Shown: positions 36,999-46,247 of the stretch, piece after piece
How the letters are laid out: each line of letters begins with the position of its first letter
Numbering within the stretch: position 1 is the stretch's first letter
Assembly: GCF_018263905.1 (NCBI RefSeq)
Contig: NZ_JAAFZU010000027.1
Location: 104,289-168,288 of the forward strand
Direction of reading: 5' to 3'
Source of the DNA: Loktanella sp. SALINAS62
GTDB lineage: Bacteria; Pseudomonadota; Alphaproteobacteria; Rhodobacterales; Rhodobacteraceae
DNA length: 64,000 nt
Notes under the pieces: generated by a model
What the model was told of the DNA's origin: nothing
Databases searched by the model: none
What the model saw: only the letters and a program-made list of their open reading frames with translations
Program-made: the position numbers and the translations under genes

Positions 36999-38614
36999 GC
37001 GGTTACCTCCTGTCGGGCAGCGCGGCGCTCGGCCTGCACTTTTGGATCGGGATGCAGGCTAGAAGCCAGCAGATTGCGAGTATATTCTTCGTGGGGCGCA
37101 TCGAAAATCTGACGCACAGGACCCTGTTCGACGATCCGACCGTCCTTCATCACGATGACGCGGTGCGCGAAATCCCGCACCAGCGGCAGATCATGCGCGA
37201 TAAACAGATAGCTAAGGCCAAGATCGTTCTGGATTTCCTCCAACAGGGCGATCACCTGCGCCTGAATGGAAACATCAAGCGCCGAGACGGCTTCGTCACA
37301 GACAAGGATTTTCGGTTCCAGCGCAAGCGCGCGGGCGATGGCGATCCGCTGGCGCTGTCCGCCAGAGAACTGGTGCGGGTGACGATGGATGTGATCGGCT
37401 TCCAGCCCGACGCGTTCCAGCAGTTCCCTGATCCGGGCCGGGCGTTTGTCCTTTGCCAGAATGTCAGGGTGAATCGCGAAAGCTTCGCCAATGATCTGGC
37501 CGACGGTCATGCGCGGGTTCAGCGATTGCGTAGGATCCTGAAACACCATTTGGATATCACGGCGCATCCGGTACAAATCGCGGTCGCCCATCGTCACTAG
37601 ATCGCGGCCGTCATACAGCGCCTCGCCCGTCGTTGGTTCGATCAGGCGCAGCAGACATTTCGCCAGCGTCGATTTACCAGACCCGGATTCGCCGACGATG
37701 GCGACGGTTTCACCCGCAAACAGCTCAAAGCTGGCCTGATCCAGCGCCGCGAAGCCGCCGAAGTCCTTGCCAAAGTTACGAACCTCCAGCAGCGGTTTGG
37801 TCGCGGTCAATGGCGTCGCCATCTCTCCGGTTCCCGGAACGGCGCCGATCAGTTTTTGCGTATAGGGGTGCGTGGGATTGTGATAGACCTGTTCCGCGTC
37901 GCCGGTTTCCACGATACGGCCGCCGTTCATGACGACGACACGGTCAGCGATCTCTGCGACGACACCCAGATCGTGGGTGATCAGCAAAAGGCCCATCCCG
38001 GTTTCCGCCTGCAGTTCCTCCAGCAGTGCAAGAATCTGCGCCTGCACGGTCACGTCCAGCGCGGTTGTCGGTTCATCTGCAATCAGGATATCCGGCTTCA
38101 TCGCAAGCGCCATCGCGATCATCAGACGCTGCCGCTGCCCGCCCGAAAACTGGTGCGGGTAAGCGTCGATCTTGTCGTCGGCTTCCGGGATACCGACGCG
38201 GTTCATCAATTCCAGCGTCCGCGCACGCGCCTGCGCTTTGGCAGTCCCGTGGGCGGTCATGATCTCCGCGATTTGCGCCCCTACGGTATAAACCGGGTTA
38301 AGGTGGCTGAGTGGGTCCTGAAAGATCATCGCGATCCGCTTGCCGTTCAAACGGCGCCGTTCCTCGTTCGAGGCGCGCAAAAGGTCACGGCCCTCGAACA
38401 GGATTTCCCCCGACACGATCCGGCCCGGAGGGCAGTCGATCAGGTTCATGATGGCCGAAGCCGATACGGATTTGCCGGAACCGGATTCCCCCAGAATGGC
38501 AAGACATTCGCCCCGATCCAGATGCCAGCTGACATCGCGGACCGCATGGACCGGACCGCGCACCGTATCAAAGTCAACAGACAGGTTGCGGACTTCCAGC
38601 AGGTGATCAGTCAT
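36995..38614 (-). CDS. Dipeptide/oligopeptide-type ABC transporter ATPase (fused DppD-DppF type)
   Basis: The product is 539 aa with two complete ABC domains. Domain one has [27 protein letters not shown] and [13 protein letters not shown]; domain two has [27 protein letters not shown] and [13 protein letters not shown] (Pro to Ala in the Walker B region). Each is followed by the oligopeptide-ABC tail with [10 protein letters not shown] or a similar block. It energises the two permeases encoded before it, with an 8-bp overlap to the second. Confidence 0.92.
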   Translation of the reverse strand: MTDHLLEVRNLSVDFDTVRGPVHAVRDVSWHLDRGECLAILGESGSGKSVSASAIMNLIDCPPGRIVSGEILFEGRDLLRASNEERRRLNGKRIAMIFQDPLSHLNPVYTVGAQIAEIMTAHGTAKAQARARTLELMNRVGIPEADDKIDAYPHQFSGGQRQRLMIAMALAMKPDILIADEPTTALDVTVQAQILALLEELQAETGMGLLLITHDLGVVAEIADRVVVMNGGRIVETGDAEQVYHNPTHPYTQKLIGAVPGTGEMATPLTATKPLLEVRNFGKDFGGFAALDQASFELFAGETVAIVGESGSGKSTLAKCLLRLIEPTTGEALYDGRDLVTMGDRDLYRMRRDIQMVFQDPTQSLNPRMTVGQIIGEAFAIHPDILAKDKRPARIRELLERVGLEADHIHRHPHQFSGGQRQRIAIARALALEPKILVCDEAVSALDVSIQAQVIALLEEIQNDLGLSYLFIAHDLPLVRDFAHRVIVMKDGRIVEQGPVRQIFDAPHEEYTRNLLASSLHPDPKVQAERRAARQEVTA

Positions 38615-39548
38615 TTTTTGCCTTCTCCTTGTTCACTTCCAGCCGCCAGCGCTGCGATGGGTCCAGCGCGGTGCGCATCCAGCCTGACAGCAGGTTCAGC
38701 GACAGGGTCGTCAGAATGATCGCAAGTCCCGGCCAGAACGACAGCCACCACGCGCTCGTCAAGTAGGGACGGCCCTGGCTGACCATCAGGCCCCACGTGA
38801 TCTCTGGCGGTTGGATGCCAATGCCAAGGAATGACAGCGACGATTCAGCGAGCATCACAAAAGCAAAATCCAGCGTTGCGATCGTGATCAGCGTCGGCGC
38901 CACGACAGGCAGGATATGGCGCGCCACGATGCGCTTCGTCGAGGCGCCCATCACCTGTGCGGCCTGCACAAACATCCGCTCGCGCACTTCCAGCACCTCG
39001 GCCCGGCTGGTGCGCAGGTAGATGGGGATACGGGTGATCGCCAGTACGATGACCAGGTTCCCGACCGACGGTTCCAGCACATAAAGCACGATGACCGCCA
39101 ATAGCAGCGACGGGAACGACATGATGACGTCGGCCAGCCGCATGATGACCTGACTGGCGGTCTTTGTCGTATAGCCCGCAATCAGTCCAAGCCCCGTGCC
39201 GATCAGCAGCGAACAGGCCACCGCCCCGGCAGCGACTGCCATGGTGTTCTGCGACGCGACAATAATCCGTGCCAGCAAGGGCCGGCCCAGCTGATCGCCA
39301 CCCAAAATGAACAGCCAGCCGCGTGACAAGTCGAAAGGTGGCGCGTTGCGACCGCGCAGGTTCTGCCGGGTGGCGACATCCTCGAACAGCATTGGGCCAA
39401 AGATTGCGCAGAAGATCACAACCAGCAGGATGCAGGCGGCGGCAAAGGCGAACTTGTCGCGCCACAGCATGCCCAAGGTCGTCCGCCACGCGGGCGGAGG
39501 TTTGTAGATTGGGTTGGCCGTGGTGATGGCAGAGTCTATCTGGGACAT
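38607..39548 (-). CDS. Dipeptide-type ABC transporter permease (DppC family)
   Basis: This is a 313-aa membrane protein with an N-terminal cytoplasmic segment, a first span, a periplasmic loop (RNAPPFDLSRGWLFILGGDQLGRPL), then five spans. The EAA loop EVLEVRERMFVQAAQVMGAS contacts the ATPase. The gene is 1 bp after its DppB-type partner. Layout and length are normal. Confidence 0.92.
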   Translation of the reverse strand: MSQIDSAITTANPIYKPPPAWRTTLGMLWRDKFAFAAACILLVVIFCAIFGPMLFEDVATRQNLRGRNAPPFDLSRGWLFILGGDQLGRPLLARIIVASQNTMAVAAGAVACSLLIGTGLGLIAGYTTKTASQVIMRLADVIMSFPSLLLAVIVLYVLEPSVGNLVIVLAITRIPIYLRTSRAEVLEVRERMFVQAAQVMGASTKRIVARHILPVVAPTLITIATLDFAFVMLAESSLSFLGIGIQPPEITWGLMVSQGRPYLTSAWWLSFWPGLAIILTTLSLNLLSGWMRTALDPSQRWRLEVNKEKAKND

Positions 39549-39549
39549 G

Positions 39550-40464
39550 TCAATACCGGATTCTGGGATCGAGCACCGCGTAGAGGATGTCGATGATAAG
39601 GTTCATCACGAAGATGGCGATGGCGGTCACAAAGATCGCGGCCAGCACCACGGTAAAGTCGCGTTGCAGGATGGAATCGATCATCAGCTTACCGACACCG
39701 GGAAAACCGAATATCGTCTCGACGACCACGGCACCGTTCAGCAGGGCTGCGGCCTGATCGCCGATCACGGTGATGACCGGCAGCAGTGCATTGCGCAACG
39801 CGTGGACGAAGATGACAGACTTGTTTTTGACCCCCTTGGCGCGGGCGGTCTTGACGTAGGCGGCCCCCAGCGTGGTGATCATCGACGACCGCACGACCTG
39901 CAGGATCAGGCCAAAGGGCCGGATGAACAGCACCCCAACTGGCAATATCCAGTGCCAGACCGTGCCGGTCCCGCTGGTAGGGATGAAGGCCACGTTGAGC
40001 GAAATGGTCACGATCGCAACGATAGCGATCCAAAAATCCGGGGCGGATGCGCCTATCAGACTGAAGAACGTCGCGATCCGGTCGAACAGACCACCAACAT
40101 GAAATGCGGCAAGCGACCCGATTACGATGGCGGCGACCGTCACCAGAGTCATGGTGATTGCGGCCAGTTGCAGCGTCCAGACGAAGGCCCGCAGCACGAC
40201 ATCCAATGCGGGTTCCGACCGGCGGATACTGTCGCCGAAATCCAGCACGGCCAAGTCTGCCATGTAGCGTCCGAACTGCACCAGCAGTGGATCGTTCAAA
40301 CCGTTGATCTCGCGAAAATTCTCGCGCGCTTCCAAAGAAGCGTCCAGCGGCAGGTAAAGCGATGTCGGATCGCCGGTCAGCCGCGACAGGAAAAAGACAA
40401 GGATGATGAGGCCCAACAGCGAAATCAGGCTCGCAAGGGCACGTTTGCCAAGGAAGGCGCGCAT
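39550..40464 (-). CDS. Dipeptide-type ABC transporter permease (DppB family)
   Basis: The product is 304 aa with six spans. It has the DppB N-terminus (RALASLISLLGLIILVFFL), a long periplasmic loop with GDPTSLYLP, and the EAA loop YVKTARAKGVKNKSVIFVHALRN-type region in which Gly and Ala positions are kept. It pairs with the DppC-type protein to form the channel. A hairpin lies between it and the binding-protein gene. Confidence 0.92.
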   Translation of the reverse strand: MRAFLGKRALASLISLLGLIILVFFLSRLTGDPTSLYLPLDASLEARENFREINGLNDPLLVQFGRYMADLAVLDFGDSIRRSEPALDVVLRAFVWTLQLAAITMTLVTVAAIVIGSLAAFHVGGLFDRIATFFSLIGASAPDFWIAIVAIVTISLNVAFIPTSGTGTVWHWILPVGVLFIRPFGLILQVVRSSMITTLGAAYVKTARAKGVKNKSVIFVHALRNALLPVITVIGDQAAALLNGAVVVETIFGFPGVGKLMIDSILQRDFTVVLAAIFVTAIAIFVMNLIIDILYAVLDPRIRY

Positions 40465-40484
40465 GGGTCAGGCTTTCGTCGAGG

Positions 40485-40513
40485 AAAAAACGGGGGCGAC
40501 CTAAGCCGCCCCC
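40485..40513 (-). terminator. Intercistronic terminator/attenuator after the ABC binding-protein gene
   Basis: On the minus strand GGGGGCG (40513-40507) and CGCCCCC (40498-40492) pair round an 8-nt loop, then G and six T (40490-40485). It is 9 bp after the binding-protein stop codon and would let only part of the transcripts reach the permease genes. Confidence 0.7.
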
Positions 40514-40521
40514 AGGGAGGA

Positions 40522-42030
40522 TCACTCCGCGAACTTGATCTGCGACAGTTGCAGTTCAGAGTTCGTCTTGATCGACGGTGCAAAGTCCAGACGTTCGTTC
40601 ACGCGGGTAAAGCCGACCATATGGAACAGAAGCACGTCGGCCACGATCTCTTCGTGAATGTAGGCAAAGGCATCGCTCCACAGCTGCTCACGCTCGTCGT
40701 CGGTCGCGGCAGTCGCATCGGCGATCATCTGGTCCAGCTTCGGGTCGGTCACGCCGGACTGCAGACCGTCCGAGGCGTATTTGAAGAACATCGAGAACAC
40801 CGGGTCGCCACTTGCATTGTCGTGCATGGCCTGAACCATCATCGGGCCGCGATCTTCGGCAAATGGCTTGGAATACAGACCTTCCCACTCGGCCACTTCG
40901 TACATCTCGAGGTTCACGTTCAGGCCAACGTCCTGCAGCATCTGCGTGACGGCTTCCATCGTCTCCAGCACGTTGCCAAAGTTGTTCAGTCGACCGACCA
41001 GCGTGATCTCTGCTTCGGTATCGACACCATCGGCAGCGGCCTCTTCGAGAAGCTGACGTGCCATGTCGGGATCGTAGCTGTAGGGTTCGAGTTCGGCGTT
41101 GTAGCCGATGGTCGACGGCGGCGTCATGCCGGTGGCCAGCAGCGTGCCGTCGGCAAGAATCGTGCCAACGAAAGCTTCACGGTCAATGGCGTGGTTCATC
41201 GCCTTGCGCACGCGCACGTCGTCAAGCGGCGCGGTGCCGTTGTCGATACGCAGATATACGGTTTCCGAGTTCGGATATGAAAAATCCATGTCTTCCGAAA
41301 CGGCATCCTGCAACGCGATGGATGGCGCGATATCGGCCTCGCCCGTTTCAACCATGGCGGCACGAACGGCGCTGTCGGACCGGAACACATATGTCGCGCT
41401 CGTCACCGCAGGCGTTTCGCCCCAGTAACCGTCGTAGGCCGACAGGGTAATGTTCTGGCCGACGTTGTATTCGTCGAATGTATAGGGGCCGGTGCCGATG
41501 GGCGTGTCAAGGAAAGCATCCATCGTAGTTTCCGATGGCACCACGGTCACGGTGGACATCAGCAGCGGCAGGATGGGCTGCGCCGGGTCTGTGGTGATAT
41601 CAATGGTGGTTGCATCCACAACTTCGGTCGTCAGTTCCATGCCGCCAAAGAATTTCGCACCGATCTCGCAGACGATGGCGTCGGTTTTGATACGTGCGAT
41701 GGAATGGGCCACATCTTCGGCATCGAAGGTCGATCCGTCATGGAATGTGACGCCTTCGCGCAGGGTAAAGCGCCAGGTACCGTCGCCCCTGTCTTCCCAT
41801 GCGGTTGCCAGACGCGGCTGGATGCCTGTGCCCGGCACCAGTTCGGTCACCGTCTCCGACACGTTCTGCTGCAGGACGCGGCCGATGTTCGACCTCGATG
41901 TCATGCAGGGGTCCACAAGGTCGAGTTCTTCGGCAAGCACGACCGTGACGTTGCTGTCCTGCGCAAACGCCGCCGTGGCGCAGGTCGAGGCAAGCAAGGC
42001 CGCCGCAAGAGTAGTGAATTTATGTGTCAT
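40522..42030 (-). CDS. Dipeptide/oligopeptide-type ABC transporter substrate-binding protein
   Basis: This is a 502-aa SBP_bac_5 family protein with a signal peptide (MTHKFTTLAAALLAST, cleavage after AFA). It has the family block WEDRGDGTWRFTLREGVTFHDG near residues 80-100. The ATG at 42030 follows GGGAGG; upstream in-frame codons lack a ribosome site. It is first in the operon and divergent from a LysR gene. Members bind peptides, but also glycosides, opines and nickel; the D-2-hydroxyacid dehydrogenase in the operon leaves room for a non-peptide ligand. Confidence 0.9.
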   Translation of the reverse strand: MTHKFTTLAAALLASTCATAAFAQDSNVTVVLAEELDLVDPCMTSRSNIGRVLQQNVSETVTELVPGTGIQPRLATAWEDRGDGTWRFTLREGVTFHDGSTFDAEDVAHSIARIKTDAIVCEIGAKFFGGMELTTEVVDATTIDITTDPAQPILPLLMSTVTVVPSETTMDAFLDTPIGTGPYTFDEYNVGQNITLSAYDGYWGETPAVTSATYVFRSDSAVRAAMVETGEADIAPSIALQDAVSEDMDFSYPNSETVYLRIDNGTAPLDDVRVRKAMNHAIDREAFVGTILADGTLLATGMTPPSTIGYNAELEPYSYDPDMARQLLEEAAADGVDTEAEITLVGRLNNFGNVLETMEAVTQMLQDVGLNVNLEMYEVAEWEGLYSKPFAEDRGPMMVQAMHDNASGDPVFSMFFKYASDGLQSGVTDPKLDQMIADATAATDDEREQLWSDAFAYIHEEIVADVLLFHMVGFTRVNERLDFAPSIKTNSELQLSQIKFAE

Positions 42031-42175
42031 CTGATCCTCCCTGATCGATGGTGATTGACGCGACACTAGATCCTCCAAAGTCGCGTATCCGCAAAGCCGT
42101 CGCGTTGAACGAACCCCACTTGGATGCCAGTCTGCCGAAACACGCGGCAGAACAAAATTTCAAAGTTGAATTGAT

Positions 42176-42196
42176 TTGATACCCAAAATGTATCAA
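42176..42196. promoter_or_regulatory. Predicted LysR operator before the dipeptide-ABC operon
   Basis: TTGATAC (42176-42182) and GTATCAA (42190-42196) are a perfect inverted repeat with a 7-bp centre (ATAC-N7-GTAT), a classic LysR T-N11-A site. It lies 9 bp before the LysR ATG and about 145 bp before the ABC binding-protein gene. Confidence 0.65.
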
Positions 42197-42205
42197 TAGG
42201 TGATT

Positions 42206-43105
42206 ATGTCTAGTTTCGACTTTAATCATCTGCGTTGTTTCGTAGCCGTCGCCGAAGAGCTGAATTTTCGCCGCGCGGCTGACCGACTGAATATGACGCA
42301 GCCCCCCCTGACCCGGCAGATCCAGCTTCTGGAACAGCGCACGGGGCTGAAGCTGCTGGACCGCAACACGCGGCAGGTCCGGCTGACCCCAGCAGGAGCA
42401 GATTTTCTGAACAGCGCCACGGATATTTTGGAACGCGCTGAACGGGCCGTCCTGTCTGCGCGACAGGCAGAGCGTGGCGAAACCGGTGCCGTCGTGCTGG
42501 GTTTCGTGCCGTCCGCCGCAATCACCTTTGTGCCGCACATCGTCGCCGCCGTGGCCCGTGACCGCCCCGGCGCGTCGTTCCGTCCGACCGAAATGATGAG
42601 CTATGAGATCATCGAAGGCCTGCGGTCCGGTCGACTGGATTTCGGCCTGACGCGCAGCGAATCCCCCGCGCCCGAGATTGAAAGCGTCCGTGTGGTCAGC
42701 GAGCCTTTCTTGCTGGCGGCCCCTTCTGACCATCCGCTTGCGCGTAAGACGCCTGTGCGTATCGCCGATTTGAATGGCGTCGACTTTCTCGGCTATTCCG
42801 ACGAACGCGGTGGGTTCCTGCGCAACGTGCAGTCGGCTGTGTTTGCTGCGATGGATGTTCGCCCCAACATCCGGCACGAAGTCAGTCAGACCCAGACGAT
42901 CATCGGGCTTGTGGCGCAGCGGCTTGGCGTCGCCTTGGTGCCGGCATCGGCCAGCGGGATGCACCTGCCCGGTGTTGTCTTTTGCGAAACGGATCTGCCG
43001 GACCGGTTCCGGTCGACCCTTTATCTGGCCAGCGTGCCGCGTCGTCATACGGCACTGCACAGCGCCGTACGCGACACGGTCATTCGCACGATGGCCGCAC
43101 TTTAG
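42206..43105 (+). CDS. LysR-family transcriptional regulator
   Basis: This 299-aa regulator has the LysR helix-turn-helix (LNFRRAADRLNMTQPPLTRQ) and a substrate domain of the usual length. I chose the ATG at 42206 (MSSFDFNHLRCF); a GTG at 42200 is in frame but gives no better ribosome spacing. It is divergent from the dipeptide-ABC operon and has a perfect inverted repeat at its promoter. It overlaps the end of the EamA gene by 4 bp (convergent). Confidence 0.88.
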   Translation: MSSFDFNHLRCFVAVAEELNFRRAADRLNMTQPPLTRQIQLLEQRTGLKLLDRNTRQVRLTPAGADFLNSATDILERAERAVLSARQAERGETGAVVLGFVPSAAITFVPHIVAAVARDRPGASFRPTEMMSYEIIEGLRSGRLDFGLTRSESPAPEIESVRVVSEPFLLAAPSDHPLARKTPVRIADLNGVDFLGYSDERGGFLRNVQSAVFAAMDVRPNIRHEVSQTQTIIGLVAQRLGVALVPASASGMHLPGVVFCETDLPDRFRSTLYLASVPRRHTALHSAVRDTVIRTMAAL

Positions 43106-43992
43106 GGTACCGGCCTGATTGTTCCACGCGCCGAACGTGCCATCAGCAAGGTCGCCACGAAAATCAGCACGGCCCCAATCCACGTCGCCATCGTCGCCAT
43201 CTGCCCGAACACCAGCCACCCGGCCAATGCCACGGCGGGCAAACGCAGAAAATCGATCGGCGTCAAAAGCGAAGCATCCGCCAGCGAGAACGCCCGCGTC
43301 ACCAACCCCATGTTCAGCGCCCCCATGATCCCCTGCGCGACCAATAGGCCCCAGACCCACGCCGGCGGCGACGACCAGAAAAACAGCGCCGGAATCGCGG
43401 CTAGCGGCACGGTCGCGATCAGGTTCCACGCGACCAGCGTTTCGGTCCGGTCGCTGGCGGTCATCGGCTTCAGCACCAGTTGGATCACTGCCGTTAGAAG
43501 CGCGCCGCCCAGCGCAAAGGCCAGCCCAGCCGACACGCCCCCCTGCCCCGGTCGCAATACGACCAAAACCCCAATGAAGCCTATGGCGACCGCGACGATC
43601 CGAAGGCGTTGCGGCAACTCTGACAGAAAAATCCACGCCCCCAACGTCACGAACAAGGGTGTCGTGAAAGCGATGGCCGTCACATCTGCCAGCGGAGCAA
43701 CGGCGAAGGCTGCGAAGAAGGCGATCAGTGACGCCAGCTTCAATCCCGCCCGAAGCACGTGGCGATAGGTGTAGTTCGACTTCAGGATGCCGGGCCGCGA
43801 CAGGATCCAGGGCAACACCACCAGCAGACCGAACAGCGACCGTGTGAACCCGATGAACACCGGATGAACATGGGGCGCCACGGCCCGCGCAATCATCGCA
43901 TCCAGCGCACCCAGACAGGCGACGATGACCATCAGCATCACGCCGATCATCTGGCGACGATCCTGTCGATCGCCTGCATTCGGGGACTTCAT
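43102..43992 (-). CDS. EamA/RhaT-family (DMT) membrane transporter
   Basis: This 296-aa protein has ten hydrophobic spans in two EamA repeats. The first repeat begins after a polar N-terminus (MKSPNAGDRQDRRQM); FAAFAVAPLADVTAIAFTTPLFV is the typical conserved end of repeat one. Members export metabolites or amino acids, but the substrate cannot be told. It ends 4 bp inside the LysR gene, and its 5-prime side faces the sialidase-like operon. Confidence 0.87.
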   Translation of the reverse strand: MKSPNAGDRQDRRQMIGVMLMVIVACLGALDAMIARAVAPHVHPVFIGFTRSLFGLLVVLPWILSRPGILKSNYTYRHVLRAGLKLASLIAFFAAFAVAPLADVTAIAFTTPLFVTLGAWIFLSELPQRLRIVAVAIGFIGVLVVLRPGQGGVSAGLAFALGGALLTAVIQLVLKPMTASDRTETLVAWNLIATVPLAAIPALFFWSSPPAWVWGLLVAQGIMGALNMGLVTRAFSLADASLLTPIDFLRLPAVALAGWLVFGQMATMATWIGAVLIFVATLLMARSARGTIRPVP

Positions 43993-44049
43993 GGAACATT
44001 CCGCTCTCGCTTGTGGGCTTGCATCCCAAGTCGTGCGCCCGGATCACTT

Positions 44050-44060
44050 ATTTGTCAAAT
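44050..44060. promoter_or_regulatory. Predicted GntR operator, upstream half of a pair
   Basis: ATTTGTCAAAT is a perfect inverted repeat round one central base (TTG-N-CAA core). A second repeat with the same core is 54 bp downstream. Both lie between the EamA gene and the sialidase-like operon. Confidence 0.4.
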
Positions 44061-44103
44061 GTTTCTTTCAGAACCATAAAAAAAAGGTTTATTATGATAT
44101 ATT

Positions 44104-44116
44104 AAGTTGACAACTT
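44104..44116. promoter_or_regulatory. Predicted GntR operator before the sialidase-like operon
   Basis: AAGTTGACAACTT is a perfect inverted repeat round one base. TTGACA inside it could also be a promoter -35 box. It lies 51 bp before the operon at 44167; the GntR regulator encoded at 48242 is the likely binder. Confidence 0.5.
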
Positions 44117-44166
44117 TTGGTTTCCCCCTCAAATAAACTGTTAGATTGCACTGAAGGAGCCGCATA

Positions 44167-45309
44167 ATGCAGATGACGCCGGACCAAATTGAAGCCGGGA
44201 TGGATGGTCGCCTGCGGCCAGTGTCGGACGGCAGGTCAGAGGCACTGCTGCCTGCCGTTACGATCCAGAACCATGCGGCCTTTCTGGCACGGGGCAAAGA
44301 CGGATTGGCGTGTCTTTGGTTCGGTGGCTCGCTGGAAGGTAAGTCCGACATCTGCGTCTGGCGCAGCCTTCTGACAGAAGGCCAATGGTCCGAGCCTGAG
44401 CAAATCAGCGACGACCCGGACAGGTCCGAACAGAACCCGATCCAGTTTGACGCACCCGATGGACGGCGGCTGTTCCTGCACACCGCGCAAGTGGGTGGCG
44501 ATCAGGACGCCTGTCGCGTGCGTCTGCGACAGGCAGGCGGCGCGCCTGTGGATCTGCCGCTCGCGCCCGGCACATTCATTCGCGCGGCCCCGCTGGTGCG
44601 CGACGACGGCGCGTGGTTGTTGCCGCTGTTCCGTTGTGTGCCACGCCCCGGCGAACGCTGGACCGGCGCACACGATACCGCTGCTGTCGCAATCAGTGCG
44701 GACGCGGGCAGAACATGGCGTACGGTCGAGGTGCCGGATTCCATCGGCTGCGTACACATGACCCCCGTCGACCGGGGCGACGGCCATCTGGTCGCTTTCT
44801 TCCGCCGCAGACAGGCGGACATGGTTTATCGTACAACCAGCGCCGATGGCGGCGAAAGCTGGACGCCACCTGCCCCGACCGACGTGCCGAACAACAATTC
44901 ATCAATCGCGGTGATCCGCTTGGCCGACGGACGCATCGCCATGGCCTGCAACCCCACCAACGCGGCAGAGCATCCAACCGCCCGCCGCGCGTCGCTATAT
45001 GACGAACTGGGCGAAAGCGACGACCGCCCCAATGCGTCCGGCGGCTGCACGCCGATCTGGGGGGTGCCGCGCGCGCCGATGACCCTGTGTCTGTCAGACG
45101 ACGACGGCCAGACGTTCGCGCGCCGCATCGTGGTCGAAAAGGGCGCTGGCGATTGCCTCAAGAACGACTCCGTTTCCGGCGAGAACCGCGAAATGTCCTA
45201 TCCCGCATTGTCGCAGGCCTCGGACGGGTCGCTTGACCTTGCCTATACCTACCACCGCCGCGCGATCAAACACGTGCGGCTATCCCTGAACTGGTTGGAA
45301 TCCCAATGA
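44167..45309 (+). CDS. Sialidase-like (BNR-repeat) six-bladed propeller protein, cytoplasmic
   Basis: This 380-aa protein has three Asp-box motifs, SADAGRTW (177-184), SADGGESW (225-232) and SDDDGQTF (310-317), the mark of the sialidase/BNR propeller. Arg and acidic residues that could form an active site are present (Glu at REMSYPALS, Arg in [12 protein letters not shown]). No signal peptide is visible, so it acts inside the cell. Known bacterial sialidase-fold enzymes release or rearrange sialic acids and related sugar acids. It overlaps pdxA2 by 4 bp. A hydrolase or isomerase of an imported acidic saccharide is a reasonable guess; the reaction is unknown. Confidence 0.75.
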   Translation: MQMTPDQIEAGMDGRLRPVSDGRSEALLPAVTIQNHAAFLARGKDGLACLWFGGSLEGKSDICVWRSLLTEGQWSEPEQISDDPDRSEQNPIQFDAPDGRRLFLHTAQVGGDQDACRVRLRQAGGAPVDLPLAPGTFIRAAPLVRDDGAWLLPLFRCVPRPGERWTGAHDTAAVAISADAGRTWRTVEVPDSIGCVHMTPVDRGDGHLVAFFRRRQADMVYRTTSADGGESWTPPAPTDVPNNNSSIAVIRLADGRIAMACNPTNAAEHPTARRASLYDELGESDDRPNASGGCTPIWGVPRAPMTLCLSDDDGQTFARRIVVEKGAGDCLKNDSVSGENREMSYPALSQASDGSLDLAYTYHRRAIKHVRLSLNWLESQ

Positions 45310-46247
45310 TCGGCATCACCATGGGCGACCCCGCTGGCGTCGGCCCCGAAATCATCCTGAAAGCCTTGGCGGAAATGGGCGACGATGCCCGCGCGCAGGT
45401 TCGCGTCTTCGGCTGTCGCACCACGCTGGACGCGACAGAGGCGGTCGTGAGGACAGGTCTAGATCTGGACACACTGTCGATCGAGGACGTGCCCGTTGAA
45501 GGCGCACCCTTGCCGTGGGGAAAAGAGGACCCGCGCGCCGGGGATGCCGCCTATCGCTGTATCGCCGCTGCCGTGACAGCCGCGCAGGATGGGCGCATCG
45601 CCTGCATCGTGACCGCACCGCTGAACAAGGCGACGCTGAATGCGGCAGGACATCACTATGACGGACATACAGGCTTGCTGGCGCATCTGACGGGGCACAA
45701 GCGGGCCTTTATGTTGCTGGCCTCCGAACGGCTGAACGTCATCCACGTTTCGACCCATGTGGCACTGGCCGACGCGATCACACGCGCGACGCCGGACCAG
45801 GTGCTTGCCACGATACGTCAGGGCCACGCGCATCTGAAACGCCTTGGCATCGCGGCCCCCCGCATCGCTGTCGCGGGCATCAACCCGCACTGTGGCGAAG
45901 GCGGTCTGTTCGGCACAGAGGACGACGACCAGCTTGCGCCTGCTGTCGTTGCGGCACAGGCCGAGGGTATCGACGCCCAAGGCCCCATCGCAGCGGATAC
46001 AGTGTTTCACCGCGCTTTCAACGGCAGCTTCGATCTGGTGATCGCGCAGTATCACGATCAGGGCCATATCCCGATCAAGCTGGTGGCTTTCGACACGGCG
46101 GTAAATGTCACGCTTGGCCTGCCGATCGACAGGGTGTCGGTGGATCACGGCACCGCCTTTGACGTCGCCGGAACCGGACGCGCGAACCACACAAATATGA
46201 ACGCGGCGCTGGCCTATGCCCGTCGCCTGACCGGAGACAGCGCATGA
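45306..46247 (+). CDS. PdxA2-type 4-phospho-acid-sugar dehydrogenase (4-hydroxythreonine-4-phosphate dehydrogenase family)
   Basis: This 313-aa PdxA-family enzyme has [14 protein letters not shown] at its start and metal-binding His residues in [19 protein letters not shown] and [10 protein letters not shown]. Housekeeping PdxA makes vitamin B6; PdxA2 forms act on D-threonate or D-erythronate 4-phosphate, giving DHAP and CO2, and pair with DUF1537 kinases. A short DUF1537 gene lies in the convergent operon (48922), which favours the PdxA2 role. It overlaps the genes on both sides by 4 bp. Without a comparison to the genome's other PdxA, the B6 role cannot be excluded. Confidence 0.82.
   Translation: MIGITMGDPAGVGPEIILKALAEMGDDARAQVRVFGCRTTLDATEAVVRTGLDLDTLSIEDVPVEGAPLPWGKEDPRAGDAAYRCIAAAVTAAQDGRIACIVTAPLNKATLNAAGHHYDGHTGLLAHLTGHKRAFMLLASERLNVIHVSTHVALADAITRATPDQVLATIRQGHAHLKRLGIAAPRIAVAGINPHCGEGGLFGTEDDDQLAPAVVAAQAEGIDAQGPIAADTVFHRAFNGSFDLVIAQYHDQGHIPIKLVAFDTAVNVTLGLPIDRVSVDHGTAFDVAGTGRANHTNMNAALAYARRLTGDSA

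Noticed and set aside
39514-41280. 588-codon plus-strand frame opposite the dipeptide-ABC genes
   Set aside because: It is antisense to two permease and binding-protein genes with clear motifs; the translation is low-complexity and without family features.
42020-44047. 675-codon minus-strand frame covering the LysR and EamA region
   Set aside because: It is a shadow of the LysR gene and an alternative frame of the EamA gene; no motifs.
44167-45309. Secreted sialidase acting on host or environmental glycans
   Set aside because: No signal peptide or membrane anchor is visible, and the gene overlaps pdxA2, so an intracellular role is more likely.
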